Shown here: positions 50,786 through 57,416 of the stretch, in pieces
Layout: every line of letters starts with the position of its first letter
Position numbering within the stretch: position 1 is the first letter of the stretch
Origin: a virus
DNA length: 62,033 nucleotides
Strand: one strand, 5' to 3'
IMG/VR virus record: IMGVR_UViG_3300025133_000103
Location: 1-62,033 of that record
Translations under genes and position numbers: made by a program
The notes under the pieces: generated by a model
Database searches by the model: none
Seen by the model: only the letters and a program-made list of their open reading frames with translations
What the model was told of the DNA's origin: nothing

Positions 50786-51140
50786 GGAATACGTTGTCAG
50801 TGTGGTGGAGTTCATTGATTCTGAATTTTCTTTTTAAGAAAACGGCTATCCATTTGAAGTTAATCGTAAGCTGTCCGAGGCAATCTTTGCCGTCTATAAC
50901 CACGCAGTTATCTCCTTCCTTGTTAGGGATGTACAAAATTAAGTAATCCTCGCTAAACAGCGGAAGAGATACCTCATGTTTATCTGTGTGGTCTTGTACG
51001 TGTACAAAGAATGTAATCTCTCTGCCTTCTTTGCTAGCGGAGAAAGAAAAGGGGGAGAGGAACTTTACATTCCTCAACCCCCATTCCCAACAAGCATAAA
51101 AACCGAATGGTTTAGAAGGGCAGGTCGTCAGCCTTTGCAT
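50745..51140 (-). CDS. hypothetical protein
   Basis: 131 residues that overlap the SSB-like gene by 29 nt and the next gene by 41 nt. Beta-rich core: KEGREITFFVHVQDHTDKHE, EDYLILYIPNKEGDNCVVID, GQLTINFKWIAVFLKRKF. The last 20 residues fall in the overlap and may not be conserved. No family recognised. Confidence 0.5.
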   Translation of the reverse strand: MQRLTTCPSKPFGFYACWEWGLRNVKFLSPFSFSASKEGREITFFVHVQDHTDKHEVSLPLFSEDYLILYIPNKEGDNCVVIDGKDCLGQLTINFKWIAVFLKRKFRINELHHTDNVFHDSRRDLPEEQEA

Positions 51141-51423
51141 CTGGAGCTTTAGCTTGAGTGTTCTGGCGTTCCTGTGCAGCTGCGCTGTTAGGATCCCATA
51201 CGCTCAGGCAAGCTTTGCCATTCTTAGACATAAAGAGTTTGAACCGTGCGTTGCCGCCCCGCCCCTCTTCGTCACGTCTTGTTAGATACTGATCAAGGAT
51301 GTCCTTGAGTTCATTATCCTTTAGGCGGAATGTCCAAGACAGTAGCTCGCCGTTGTCATTAAAGCTAGGCTCATCGGCCCAACCGCATAGTACGCTTTCG
51401 TACTTCTTTGTTTGTTCGCTCAT
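51112..51423 (-). CDS. single-stranded DNA-binding-like protein with SSB-type tail
   Basis: 103 residues. A beta-rich N-terminal part (YESVLCGWADEPSFNDNGEL; WTFRLKDNELKDI; ARFKLFMSKNGKACLSVWDP) of OB-fold size is followed by a disordered Gln/Ala/Lys linker and an acidic end, KADDLPF, which copies the E. coli SSB tail DDDIPF that recruits repair proteins. Neighbours (annealing protein, exonuclease, resolvase, primase-helicase) fit. The OB fold itself is inferred. Confidence 0.6.
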   Translation of the reverse strand: MSEQTKKYESVLCGWADEPSFNDNGELLSWTFRLKDNELKDILDQYLTRRDEEGRGGNARFKLFMSKNGKACLSVWDPNSAAAQERQNTQAKAPDAKADDLPF

Positions 51424-51509
51424 GTGTAGAGAAAATTGGTGAATAAAAGATGAAATAAAATGAATGCTCCTATAAGCATTAGGTTTGTTGTTAGTCGTTT
51501 AAACTTCAT
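51420..51509 (-). CDS. 29-residue single-helix membrane micropeptide
   Basis: ATG at 51509, MKFKRLTTNLMLIGAFILFH..., ending LYT with TGA overlapping the SSB-like ATG (ATGA). Basic start, then one hydrophobic helix of about 18 residues. It overlaps the end of the exonuclease gene by 11 nt. Both flanking overlaps suggest genuine translation, but size keeps confidence low. Confidence 0.4.
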   Translation of the reverse strand: MKFKRLTTNLMLIGAFILFHLLFTNFLYT

Positions 51510-52281
51510 ATTGCAAATAATCTGTCATGGGGTTATAGTCTTCGTTAAGGAATTTTTCTATCCTACCTAGGGCGTCTGTGAATTTCATTTCACCTACGAA
51601 TAGGGTTTCGTCTGTACACTTTACGAGGGCAGGAAGGTACGGATAAGTTTTCTCTTGTACAACCCAATAGAAGGTTTTTATTCCAAAAACTTTTGTGTAT
51701 ATGTATGCTTGTATGTCGTAAGAGAAGTCCCTCACGCTATACCGAAACTTCTCTGAGCTGCGGGCTGACTTGCTGTCACTGATAAATCCATCGCCTAAGC
51801 AATCGAGAAACCCTTTCACTTGCACACCGTTTACCTCCTCAAGGAAACCGACCTGGTAGTCGCCCTTGAGGTATGTGTTTATCAAACCGCAAGAATCTAA
51901 GCGGTCAATCATGTCGTTGGCTGTCTTCCAGTCTTCTTGAGAGACTAGTGTGTTGCCTTTCTCTTTAGCTGCTTCCTCCATCTGGGATTTGATTCCCTTG
52001 TACTCTGATGTTAGGTGAGGGGATTTAGAGTTCTTTGTTTTCTCACTGCACTCAGAAAGGATTTGCCCTTTGTTCATCACAGTGTACTTCTCCATAGCCT
52101 TGTCTCGTTCAAACAGCAGCATATCGTATAGCGTACCAAAGTCAAGGGCGTCAGATTTAAATTTAAGTTCTCCTTTCATATAGCGATCAAATTGCGCCAT
52201 ATCACCAAGAGCATTCTTTAGCGAGGAGTACGACAAGTGTGACTTGCCATACCTCTCCATTAGTTTTTCGGATATATTCAT
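51499..52281 (-). CDS. PD-(D/E)XK exonuclease (RecB/Cas4-like)
   Basis: 260 residues. An N-terminal helical part (HLSYSSLKNALGDMAQFDRY; ALDFGTLYDMLLFERDKAME, with the conserved F-G-T-L-x-D) is followed by the nuclease core: VQVKGFLDCLGD (catalytic Asp), FISDSKSARS (D-x-K) and FSYDIQAYIYTKVFG (the Q-x-x-x-Y helix). This is the family of phage exonucleases that pair with annealing proteins. With the annealing protein at 52.6 kb and the SSB it would form a lambda Red-like recombination set. Confidence 0.72.
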   Translation of the reverse strand: MNISEKLMERYGKSHLSYSSLKNALGDMAQFDRYMKGELKFKSDALDFGTLYDMLLFERDKAMEKYTVMNKGQILSECSEKTKNSKSPHLTSEYKGIKSQMEEAAKEKGNTLVSQEDWKTANDMIDRLDSCGLINTYLKGDYQVGFLEEVNGVQVKGFLDCLGDGFISDSKSARSSEKFRYSVRDFSYDIQAYIYTKVFGIKTFYWVVQEKTYPYLPALVKCTDETLFVGEMKFTDALGRIEKFLNEDYNPMTDYLQYEV

Positions 52282-52286
52282 GTTAA

Positions 52287-52559
52287 TTATTCTTCTGACG
52301 ACACCCCCCAGTAGTCGGGTTTAAAGGATGTAGACCAATAGGGGATTCCTTTCCGAAGCTCATATGAGGTAAGCTCTACTTCGCCTCTAAGCTCATTGTT
52401 TTTAGTAAAGTACAAGCCATCACAGGGCGGAGGAATCGAGACGTCAGTCCACACAATTTTCTTTGCGCTTCTGCTAATACGATTACGCTCCATCTTGTGC
52501 TTCCTCATGTATGCTTCTGAGGTGTACGTTACTGTTTTTTTAGTTCCAGCCGCTGTCAT
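52287..52559 (-). CDS. hypothetical protein
   Basis: 90 residues, basic at the N-terminus (YMRKHKMERNRISRSAKKIV) and ending acidic (YWGVSSEE). It lies between exonuclease and annealing-protein genes, overlapping the latter by four bases (ATGA), so it is probably a recombination accessory. The opening MTAAGTKKTVTYTSEAYM shows no known motif. Confidence 0.55.
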   Translation of the reverse strand: MTAAGTKKTVTYTSEAYMRKHKMERNRISRSAKKIVWTDVSIPPPCDGLYFTKNNELRGEVELTSYELRKGIPYWSTSFKPDYWGVSSEE

Positions 52560-53083
52560 CGAACAAACTTGCTAAGCCCTGCTTTCTGCTTCTCTGTAAG
52601 CTGTTCCCCGTACTTCGACGTGATAGACTCAAAAGCTTTCTTCTTGTCTGTCTGCGACTTGAGGTAAGCAACAGCCTTGTCCATTATGTTGGCCTCTTCA
52701 GCAACGGTAGCCTCCTTCGGAGTGTCTTGTTTAGCGATAGCATCTGACACCTCGTTAGCCGAAGCGATAGACGTGTCGATCCCTATGCCCAACATAGCTA
52801 ATGCCCTGCCGATAGCCGATGTCTCGCAGTTCTCTACGTAGCTAGTTTTGTTGATGTTGCTACTGCCTTGCACTTCGTGAGCATGACCCGTAGATATAAT
52901 ACGGTTAGAGGCGTCTACGATAGAGGCTTTGCACACACATTGTTCCGAGTCTAACATCGTGAACTCTGTTATAAGGCTCCAGTTTTTGTACTGCTCTTCC
53001 TGGCGGAAGAACTTGATGCGTTCGTTGACTTCAACGTACTGCTTGCCACGTATGTTCGTGGTCTTGAATTTGTAATTACTCAT
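52556..53083 (-). CDS. single-strand annealing-like recombination protein
   Basis: 175 residues. YVEVNERIKFFRQEEQYKNW, LITEFTMLDSEQCVCKASIV, ISTGHAHEVQGSSNINKTSY and ENCETSAIGRALAMLGIG (about 98-115) form the conserved pattern of the phage ERF/Rad52-like family, especially the E-T-(S/A)-A-x-GRALA-x-LG helix. The last 65 residues form a charged helical domain (AVAYLKSQTDKKKAFESITS). It should anneal complementary single strands during recombination-dependent replication or repair. Confidence 0.65.
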   Translation of the reverse strand: MSNYKFKTTNIRGKQYVEVNERIKFFRQEEQYKNWSLITEFTMLDSEQCVCKASIVDASNRIISTGHAHEVQGSSNINKTSYVENCETSAIGRALAMLGIGIDTSIASANEVSDAIAKQDTPKEATVAEEANIMDKAVAYLKSQTDKKKAFESITSKYGEQLTEKQKAGLSKFVR

Positions 53084-53480
53084 TTAATTGATTGGATTTA
53101 ATTTCAATGTTTCTGTGGATTGATCTGATATGGCTCTCGATAAATTGCTTTCGCACAGCCAAGTACGCCAGTCGCGTTTCTTCTACGTGCTTAAATGTTA
53201 GCGAATCGACTATCTCTTTAGCTAATAGGTATCGGTCTTTGTACCCCTCCCAATAGCTCATGTTGTCTTCGTGCTTTTTTACCATATGAGAAAGCGTAGA
53301 CCTGTCTCTGCTGAGGTGAGCGGCAACTTGCTTAGAGTTAAAGTGACCAAGGAGAGCGACGGCAATTGCGTTACGCGCCTTAACCTGCTCCTTGTGTCTT
53401 CGCTTGGTATCTGCCATACGCAATGCATCATAGAACTGGCTTATGCAAGCACTGATTATCTCGTCATCGGATTGTATCAT
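53076..53480 (-). CDS. DnaA-C-terminal-like helix-turn-helix protein
   Basis: 134 residues. ARNAIAVALLGHFNSKQVAA followed by HLSRDRSTLSHMVKKHEDN (about 33-70) resembles the DNA-binding domain IV of DnaA, in which 'RD/RDHSTV' contacts the origin box. The rest is helical. No ATPase domain is present, so it could be a replication-origin or regulatory binder. It overlaps the annealing gene by eight bases. Confidence 0.6.
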   Translation of the reverse strand: MIQSDDEIISACISQFYDALRMADTKRRHKEQVKARNAIAVALLGHFNSKQVAAHLSRDRSTLSHMVKKHEDNMSYWEGYKDRYLLAKEIVDSLTFKHVEETRLAYLAVRKQFIESHIRSIHRNIEIKSNQLNE

Positions 53481-53510
53481 GTGTAAATTTAATTAATGGT
53501 TTGTTCAAAG

Positions 53511-53618
53511 TCAAGGAAAAGGGTGGATTTGTTTCTCAAGGTTCTCAATTAGGTAATAATCATCAAGATGTACGTACCAAAACCTCGTTACAGGATCTCC
53601 CTGCACACCATGCTCCAC
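53511..53618 (-). CDS. possible small protein with GTG start
   Basis: GTG at 53618 opens a 35-residue frame with protein-like composition (DPVTRFWYVHLDDYYLIENL). An in-frame stop lies 30 nt further upstream and no ATG is available. It fills an otherwise empty 146-nt gap. Weak support. Confidence 0.25.
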   Translation of the reverse strand: MEHGVQGDPVTRFWYVHLDDYYLIENLEKQIHPFP

Positions 53619-53626
53619 CCTAAGCG

Positions 53627-53971
53627 TCAGCGTTCTGACTGCTCCTTAACTGCTGAATGAATACGTGAGTATTCGATAGCGGAATCTAATAATTCCATGT
53701 TCCTGTTGTGCAATTCGAACATCTCTTCTTTGAATCGAAGATGACCATTGTTCCTTTCGGCTTCGTCTATGTACCCTGACACAGCTTCAACAGCATACCC
53801 TTTGAACTGATGTAATAGTTCGTGTGTAGGTATAAGCACCCAGTTGTCTACATCGTGTTCGATGATGTCTTCCTTAGCGAAGATGCTTGCCACGACAGAA
53901 GGTTTGGACTCTCTGTCGGACATAGAGCTTACTTGGTTAATGGCTTCAATATTAGTTAATCTCTTTTTCAT
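53627..53971 (-). CDS. hypothetical protein
   Basis: Start set at MKKRLTNIEAINQVSSMSDR (53971). A longer frame to 54046 exists, but its extra residues run over a separate coupled small gene. 114 residues, helical, acidic, with SGYIDEAERNNGHLRFKEEM and HNRNMELLDSAIEYSRIHSA. Its middle VLIPTHELLHQFKGYAVEAV contains HELLH, formally an HExxH pattern, but without other metallopeptidase features this is probably chance. Confidence 0.5.
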   Translation of the reverse strand: MKKRLTNIEAINQVSSMSDRESKPSVVASIFAKEDIIEHDVDNWVLIPTHELLHQFKGYAVEAVSGYIDEAERNNGHLRFKEEMFELHNRNMELLDSAIEYSRIHSAVKEQSER

Positions 53972-54077
53972 ATACGAGGTTTGCGTTAGGATCTTGTTGG
54001 TAAGCAAATGCACCTGATGGTGTGTAGAAGGTTTGTCCGTTGACAACGTACTCCCATAGCTGTGATGTTTCGGTCAT
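53952..54077 (-). CDS. small protein (41 aa)
   Basis: ATG at 54077: MTETSQLWEYVVNGQTFYTP ... NLVYEKEIN, ending inside the start region of the next gene (20-nt overlap). A compact, aromatic, beta-like sequence (G-x-x-F/Y-Y-T-P-S-G) that looks more natural than the overlapping longer frame. Function unknown. Confidence 0.45.
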   Translation of the reverse strand: MTETSQLWEYVVNGQTFYTPSGAFAYQQDPNANLVYEKEIN

Positions 54078-54082
54078 AGTAA

Positions 54083-54277
54083 TTAAAATCCATAGTTTTC
54101 GCCGTCTTTAAAAAGAGATTCGAATCGTTTTTCGTGGTACGTCCTCGGTGTATCGGAGTCGCCATGACGATTTCGCATGCGATGTATTTCCATGAATCTA
54201 GTAAATAGTTTTTCAGCGTCCTCCATCCTTACTATAGCATCATGCTGTTCGGGGAAGGCTTCTTGTAGTGTAATCAT
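54083..54277 (-). CDS. hypothetical protein
   Basis: 64 residues, charged and helical (MITLQEAFPEQHDAIVRMED; FTRFMEIHRMRNRHGDSDTP). It overlaps the upstream gene by four bases, as do most genes here, indicating one polycistronic leftward message. No family recognised. Confidence 0.5.
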   Translation of the reverse strand: MITLQEAFPEQHDAIVRMEDAEKLFTRFMEIHRMRNRHGDSDTPRTYHEKRFESLFKDGENYGF

Positions 54278-54513
54278 TTGTAAAAGTTTTTCTCGTACTG
54301 CTTAAATATATTCCTATAGCTCTGCTTCCAATTCTCCACCTCCTCATCCATCACCTTATGCTCTTTTGCCTCTATTATCATGCACTCTATCTGTGTACAG
54401 AGCATGGAGACAAGCTTTAGGTCTTTGTGTTTCTGTCCGTTCGTAAAGAACCAACGGAAGTTCCAGTCGATCCAATTAGCTATGCGCTTGAGGTGATGGG
54501 TGAGTTGGTGCAT
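54274..54513 (-). CDS. hypothetical protein
   Basis: Start set at MHQLTHHLKRIANWIDWNFR (54513), downstream of the previous stop. An alternative ATG at 54537 overlaps by 14 nt. 79 residues, with an aromatic-rich start and a helical, Glu-rich rest (MLCTQIECMIIEAKEHKVMD). No membrane segment. Unknown function. Confidence 0.5.
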   Translation of the reverse strand: MHQLTHHLKRIANWIDWNFRWFFTNGQKHKDLKLVSMLCTQIECMIIEAKEHKVMDEEVENWKQSYRNIFKQYEKNFYK

Positions 54514-54523
54514 GAGGGTTGAT

Positions 54524-54973
54524 TTAAAACTGAGCAATAGCCTCGTTAAAAGTAGCTTCGTCTATTTTGTTTTCCGACAGTAGTCGGGACAGCTTAACCA
54601 CTGCTATGCTGATGCCGCTCCTATTTGGTGTAGGCGGGGCTTCAGGGGCTACCTCTACGGGGTTATCGGGATAAAGAAGTCCGCTTGTGTTTAAGCGAGC
54701 CTGCCTATACTTCTCTTTCTGAATGTTATTCTTCATCTTAGCCCACTCAGGGTTTCGCACTCTCTTGTACTTAGCAGCGACGGCGTTTGCAGACACGGAG
54801 GTTCCATGTAGTCGATTGAACCTCCGTACCATGTTTGCTGTCCGACTCATGAACTTCTTCCTCAAAGGTATAAACGTATGCCCCTCGTGATCAAGGATAG
54901 TTATGTTGTACTCTTCCGCAAGAGCTAAAAGGTCGGTTTCCATTAGCTTAGTCCAACTTTGTAGTTTTTTCAT
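54524..54973 (-). CDS. Myb/SANT-like DNA-binding protein, tentative
   Basis: 149 residues. The first 75 (SWTKLMETDLLALAEEYNIT; SRTANMVRRFNRLHGTSVSA; NAVAAKYKRVRNPEW) look like a Trp-containing helix followed by a three-helix domain, as in Myb/SANT-type or homing-type HTH proteins. A Pro/Ala-rich linker and a short C-terminal helix (KLSRLLSENKIDEATFNEAI) follow. It may regulate the arm or bind the origin. Confidence 0.5.
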   Translation of the reverse strand: MKKLQSWTKLMETDLLALAEEYNITILDHEGHTFIPLRKKFMSRTANMVRRFNRLHGTSVSANAVAAKYKRVRNPEWAKMKNNIQKEKYRQARLNTSGLLYPDNPVEVAPEAPPTPNRSGISIAVVKLSRLLSENKIDEATFNEAIAQF

Positions 54974-55095
54974 TTTGATTTAATTTTAGCGTTGTACTGC
55001 TGATTGATTTGTTTGTGTAGGTTCGCCGCCCACTCGTTAAAGTTTTTAGGTGGGTTGACGTGTACTGTTGATTGAATTTTAGGTTTGTATTTCAT
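54970..55095 (-). CDS. small basic protein (41 aa)
   Basis: ATG at 55095: MKYKPKIQSTVHVNPPKNFN ... NAKIKSK, with TGA overlapping the next ATG (ATGA). Lys/Asn/Gln-rich; NFNEWAANLHKQINQQ is a probable helix. Coupled start and stop support translation. Unknown function. Confidence 0.5.
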   Translation of the reverse strand: MKYKPKIQSTVHVNPPKNFNEWAANLHKQINQQYNAKIKSK

Positions 55096-55100
55096 TGCCG

Positions 55101-55502
55101 TTAGTTTAAGTCACACTCATGTTCCCAACCTACAACCCATAGAGTTCTGTCGTTTGTAAAAAGTATTTCGTATTCGTGACCGCTTACAATGCTGTCGGTT
55201 TCGTCAGTCCAGTCGGGGTTGAGTCGTGGGTTAAACTTGATGCGGTAGTCACCTTCGTTAGGCTTGATTCTATTGACCGCCAAGACCTGGACAGCTTTGC
55301 ACTCTATCCATGCACAAACAGTCTTGTTTGCGCCGTCATGAATCTTCTGTGCCGCTGTTGGCTGTACACTTAGCTTACAACCTAGCAAAGCTAGCTGATT
55401 GTCTTGTGGGTGGATGTAGGAGACTTTGCCTGACTCCAAGTCTTTTAACTGCCAGTGCATGAAGTGTTCACCTCGTCCGAGGTGGAATCTAACTTTGTAC
55501 AT
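55101..55502 (-). CDS. hypothetical protein
   Basis: 133 residues, beta-rich (MYKVRFHLGRGEHFMHWQLK; VSYIHPQDNQLALLGCKLSV; ALWVVGW-like end DRTLWVVGWEHECDLN). The pattern resembles small DUF proteins of cyanophages and marine phages in which a 'VRFHLgrGeHfm-WQ' opening precedes a NPxxPDWT-x-D segment (here NPDWTDETD). The start is immediately preceded by the CAAAATCT leader motif. Unknown function. Confidence 0.55.
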   Translation of the reverse strand: MYKVRFHLGRGEHFMHWQLKDLESGKVSYIHPQDNQLALLGCKLSVQPTAAQKIHDGANKTVCAWIECKAVQVLAVNRIKPNEGDYRIKFNPRLNPDWTDETDSIVSGHEYEILFTNDRTLWVVGWEHECDLN

Positions 55503-55520
55503 GAGATTTTGTTTATGTGT

Positions 55521-55673
55521 TTATTTCATCTTATCGAACACCACCATGCTGTTCTCGTTGCTCGGTGTGTTCCGCACAATCTCTTGTGCTTGTTCTCGTG
55601 TGAGCCCATCCATAAGGGTTCTAGAGCGTTTGTTCCAGTCTTTGTAGACTCGGTATACTGCGTAGTTAGCCAT
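55521..55673 (-). CDS. small protein (50 aa)
   Basis: ATG at 55673: MANYAVYRVYKDWNKRSRTL, then MDGLTREQAQEIVRNTPS and SMVVFDKMK. The strand-helix-strand layout (beta, 'LTREQAQEIV' helix, beta) is common among small phage host-interaction proteins. Spacing of seven bases to the upstream stop. Function unknown. Confidence 0.55.
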   Translation of the reverse strand: MANYAVYRVYKDWNKRSRTLMDGLTREQAQEIVRNTPSNENSMVVFDKMK

Positions 55674-55679
55674 TGTGTT

Positions 55680-56222
55680 TTATTTATTGTTTTTTAGTGT
55701 TTCTAATTTGGGGATTCGGAAGAAGTGGAGGCACAAGTCGTCACAGTCGAGCATCGATTGGCTGTTGTACCATAGGTCATTGAAAAAATCTTTGAATACA
55801 TCAAGATCAAACGTCCGCGCTCGGCCTCGTCCTGGGAGCGGGGCTTGAAATTCAATGGCTTCAAGGGCTGTCCTTATACACCCCATGTCCGATGGTAAGT
55901 AACCATCACAGTGCGGTTCGCTATCCATCTGGTCCCAAACAAACCATTCACGGAAGTATATCCCGCTAGTCGAGTCGTACATAGGATTTATTTCTACAAC
56001 CTTGAGTATCTCGTGTTCACTCTCGTCGTCATTGATAACGATGATATCTTCCAAGCCGTCCGCCTGACTGATTACTTCTTCGAAAGGGCTTTTCGTAATC
56101 CACTTGAGTAGCCTTGCCTTGTGTTCGAGCGCTTCGTCAAGTGTCTTAAAGAAGGCTGCTGTGGTATCGGAGTAGTTCTCGGCTAGTCCACATACTCCAT
56201 GTATGGATGCATATAATTTCAT
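55680..56222 (-). CDS. acidic hypothetical protein behind a tRNA-Asp-like leader
   Basis: 180 residues, acidic, aspartate-rich (more than 20 Asp), e.g. LEDIIVINDDESEHEILKVV and FDLDVFKDFFNDLWYN. The opening MKLYASIHGVCGLAENYSDT, with a helix DEALEHKARLLKWI, is an alpha/beta fold, and several strands follow. It is the first gene after the promoter at 56318, but its mRNA would begin with the tRNA-Asp-like element. A variant of the leader motif (CTAAATCTC) lies seven bases before the ATG. No family recognised. Confidence 0.6.
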   Translation of the reverse strand: MKLYASIHGVCGLAENYSDTTAAFFKTLDEALEHKARLLKWITKSPFEEVISQADGLEDIIVINDDESEHEILKVVEINPMYDSTSGIYFREWFVWDQMDSEPHCDGYLPSDMGCIRTALEAIEFQAPLPGRGRARTFDLDVFKDFFNDLWYNSQSMLDCDDLCLHFFRIPKLETLKNNK

Positions 56223-56242
56223 TGTAATTGAGATTTAGTTTG

Positions 56243-56313
56243 CGGTCTATGAAGGTTACGCTCCTTCGACTTCTCCGTGACAGGGAGATATGATTCTATT
56301 TCACTAATAGACC
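56243..56313 (-). tRNA. tRNA-Asp-like element (anticodon GTC) at the 5' end of an mRNA
   Basis: On the minus strand a full cloverleaf: acceptor GGTCTAT/ATAGACC (7 perfect pairs), TA, D arm GTGA-AATAGAA-TCAT, A, anticodon arm TCTCC-CTGTCAC-GGAGA (5 perfect pairs, anticodon GTC, U33), variable AGTC, T arm GAAGG-AGCGTAA-CCTTC (5 perfect pairs), discriminator G. The AspRS identity set (G34, U35, C36, C38, G73, G10) is present. However the D loop lacks GG and the T loop lacks TTC, so normal elbow contacts are missing. The -7 box ends five bases before its first base. It is either a degenerate tRNA gene or a regulatory tRNA mimic. Confidence 0.7.
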
Positions 56314-56317
56314 TCGA

Positions 56318-56349
56318 CAAAGATAAGGGATAGTTTTCGATTTTCCAAA
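56318..56349 (-). promoter_or_regulatory. leftward promoter, TTTG-N20-TATCTTTG
   Basis: Minus strand: -33 TTTG (56346-56349), 20 nt, -7 TATCTTTG (56318-56325). Exact Bacteroidota spacing. The transcript would begin at the tRNA-Asp-like element. The upstream segment AAATTTGGAAA and the CTATCCCTTATCTTTG core are shared with the promoter at 58691. Confidence 0.85.
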
Positions 56350-56350
56350 T

Positions 56351-56575
56351 TTAATCTGTAACTGACTGAAACTCAACGTACTTGAAGAACAGTTCGCTTG
56401 CTTCTTTCAAGTGCTTTCGCAGTTCAGGTGAGTCACCTTCCAAGGCAACGGGACACCATGAGTCAAACTTAAGCCTCTCCGCTTGATGCATAAGTTCTTC
56501 TGTTGTGTGTGCGTCAATGTAATTGATCCACTCCTGAGGCAATTCATGCCCGATATATTTTTCAAAGTTTGTCAT
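56351..56575 (-). CDS. hypothetical protein
   Basis: Start set at MTNFEKYIGHELPQEWINYI (56575). A longer frame to 56716 runs through the preceding gene and encodes unnatural sequence. 74 residues, acidic, helical; WCPVALEGDSPELRKHLKEA in the middle. Its stop overlaps the -33 box of the promoter at 56318. Unknown function. Confidence 0.55.
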   Translation of the reverse strand: MTNFEKYIGHELPQEWINYIDAHTTEELMHQAERLKFDSWCPVALEGDSPELRKHLKEASELFFKYVEFQSVTD

Positions 56576-56613
56576 AGTGTTGTTGTTTCTTCTGTTTTTT
56601 AACTGACTCTGAA

Positions 56614-56823
56614 TCAGATGTTTAGTCCATCGAACACGTCTCTTCGTATGCTGTCCTTTAGCCCGATGGCTATGACCTGCTCTTCGGGTGTCAGCGTGTC
56701 CATCGCCTTGTCCCATTCGTCGCTAAATGCGCTGAAGCAGGCATCAGTCGCTTCGTATTCTATCCGTGAGATAGAGATTAAATTCTCTATCGTGTATGTG
56801 AGTTGGCTTTCGTCGTTAATCAT
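56614..56823 (-). CDS. hypothetical acidic protein
   Basis: 69 residues, acidic, helical (MINDESQLTYTIENLISISR; MDTLTPEEQVIAIGLKDSIR). LTPEEQ suggests a helix N-cap. It overlaps the upstream gene by eight bases. Unknown function. Confidence 0.5.
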   Translation of the reverse strand: MINDESQLTYTIENLISISRIEYEATDACFSAFSDEWDKAMDTLTPEEQVIAIGLKDSIRRDVFDGLNI

Positions 56824-56980
56824 TTTTCGTTAGTTTTTCTGCTGTTTCAAATAAGTATTTATGGTATCGCTCTTTGGCGATGTCCATCAAGTCCATAAGC
56901 GTGTAGTTTATGGGATCGTCCTCGTGTGTCTTCTCGTACACAGTGACCAGTTCGTTGTATAGTCGCTCGTAATTAATCAT
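56816..56980 (-). CDS. hypothetical protein (54 aa)
   Basis: ATG at 56980: MINYERLYNELVTVYEKTHE ... KYLFETAEKLTKND. Entirely helical, acidic N-terminal half. It overlaps the next gene's start by eight bases. Coding-like codon pattern and coupling support it. Confidence 0.55.
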   Translation of the reverse strand: MINYERLYNELVTVYEKTHEDDPINYTLMDLMDIAKERYHKYLFETAEKLTKND

Positions 56981-56991
56981 TGTTGTATTGT

Positions 56992-57270
56992 TTAATTGTC
57001 TTTGGCTCGGTCATAAGCATCGTCTGCTAACTCTAGGAAGCCTTTAGGCGCATTGGATTGATACAAATCCCAATCCTCTATCTCTACCTCTGCTTCGTAG
57101 TTAGCGAAAACAGAGTGATGATTATTAAGGCATTCCTTTAGGGTTGACAGGGCTTGCGAAGAAACCTCGGCTTCGGAGTCAGCTTCCATGCCTTCTATCT
57201 GTACACAGACAGTGATGTATACCTCCCCTGTGTAGGTTGGTGTTGGGTCTTCGTGTTCGTCTGGATTCAT
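56992..57270 (-). CDS. hypothetical acidic protein
   Basis: 92 residues, pI clearly acidic. GEVYITVCVQIEGMEADSEA followed by a helix SQALSTLKECLNNH and a strand YEAEVEIEDWDLY gives a beta-alpha-beta layout with a C-terminal helix. The start is coupled to the upstream gene by ATGA. Such small acidic proteins are typical of phage early arms that inhibit host enzymes, but no target can be named. Confidence 0.55.
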   Translation of the reverse strand: MNPDEHEDPTPTYTGEVYITVCVQIEGMEADSEAEVSSQALSTLKECLNNHHSVFANYEAEVEIEDWDLYQSNAPKGFLELADDAYDRAKDN

Positions 57271-57416
57271 AGTCGTGGTATAAAGTGTTCGTCGTCTCGT
57301 AGCATACCGAACACATCGTGTACGATATCCTGAGCATTAATAAGGCTGTTCTCTTGCGCCATCGTTTGGATGCGCTCTGCCCAATCAGCTACGGCAGTAA
57401 AGGTTTGTTCAGTCAT
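57267..57416 (-). CDS. hypothetical protein (49 aa)
   Basis: ATG at 57416: MTEQTFTAVADWAERIQTMA ... RDDEHFIPRL. Helical, amphipathic. Overlaps upstream gene by eight bases and the next by four (ATGA). Unknown function. Confidence 0.55.
   Translation of the reverse strand: MTEQTFTAVADWAERIQTMAQENSLINAQDIVHDVFGMLRDDEHFIPRL

Noticed and set aside
53780-53860. HELLH in the 53627 protein as a metallopeptidase site
   Set aside because: A lone HExxH in a small helical protein without a third ligand or flanking family pattern is likely chance.
53627-54046. Longer version of the 53627 gene starting at 54046
   Set aside because: Its extra N-terminus overlaps a better 41-residue frame and reads His/Thr/Ser-rich. 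The internal ATG at 53971 gives a cleaner start.
56576-56716. N-terminal extension of the 56351 gene
   Set aside because: It runs through the preceding gene and encodes His/Arg/Gly-rich sequence unlike the other small proteins. The start at 56575 fits gene spacing.
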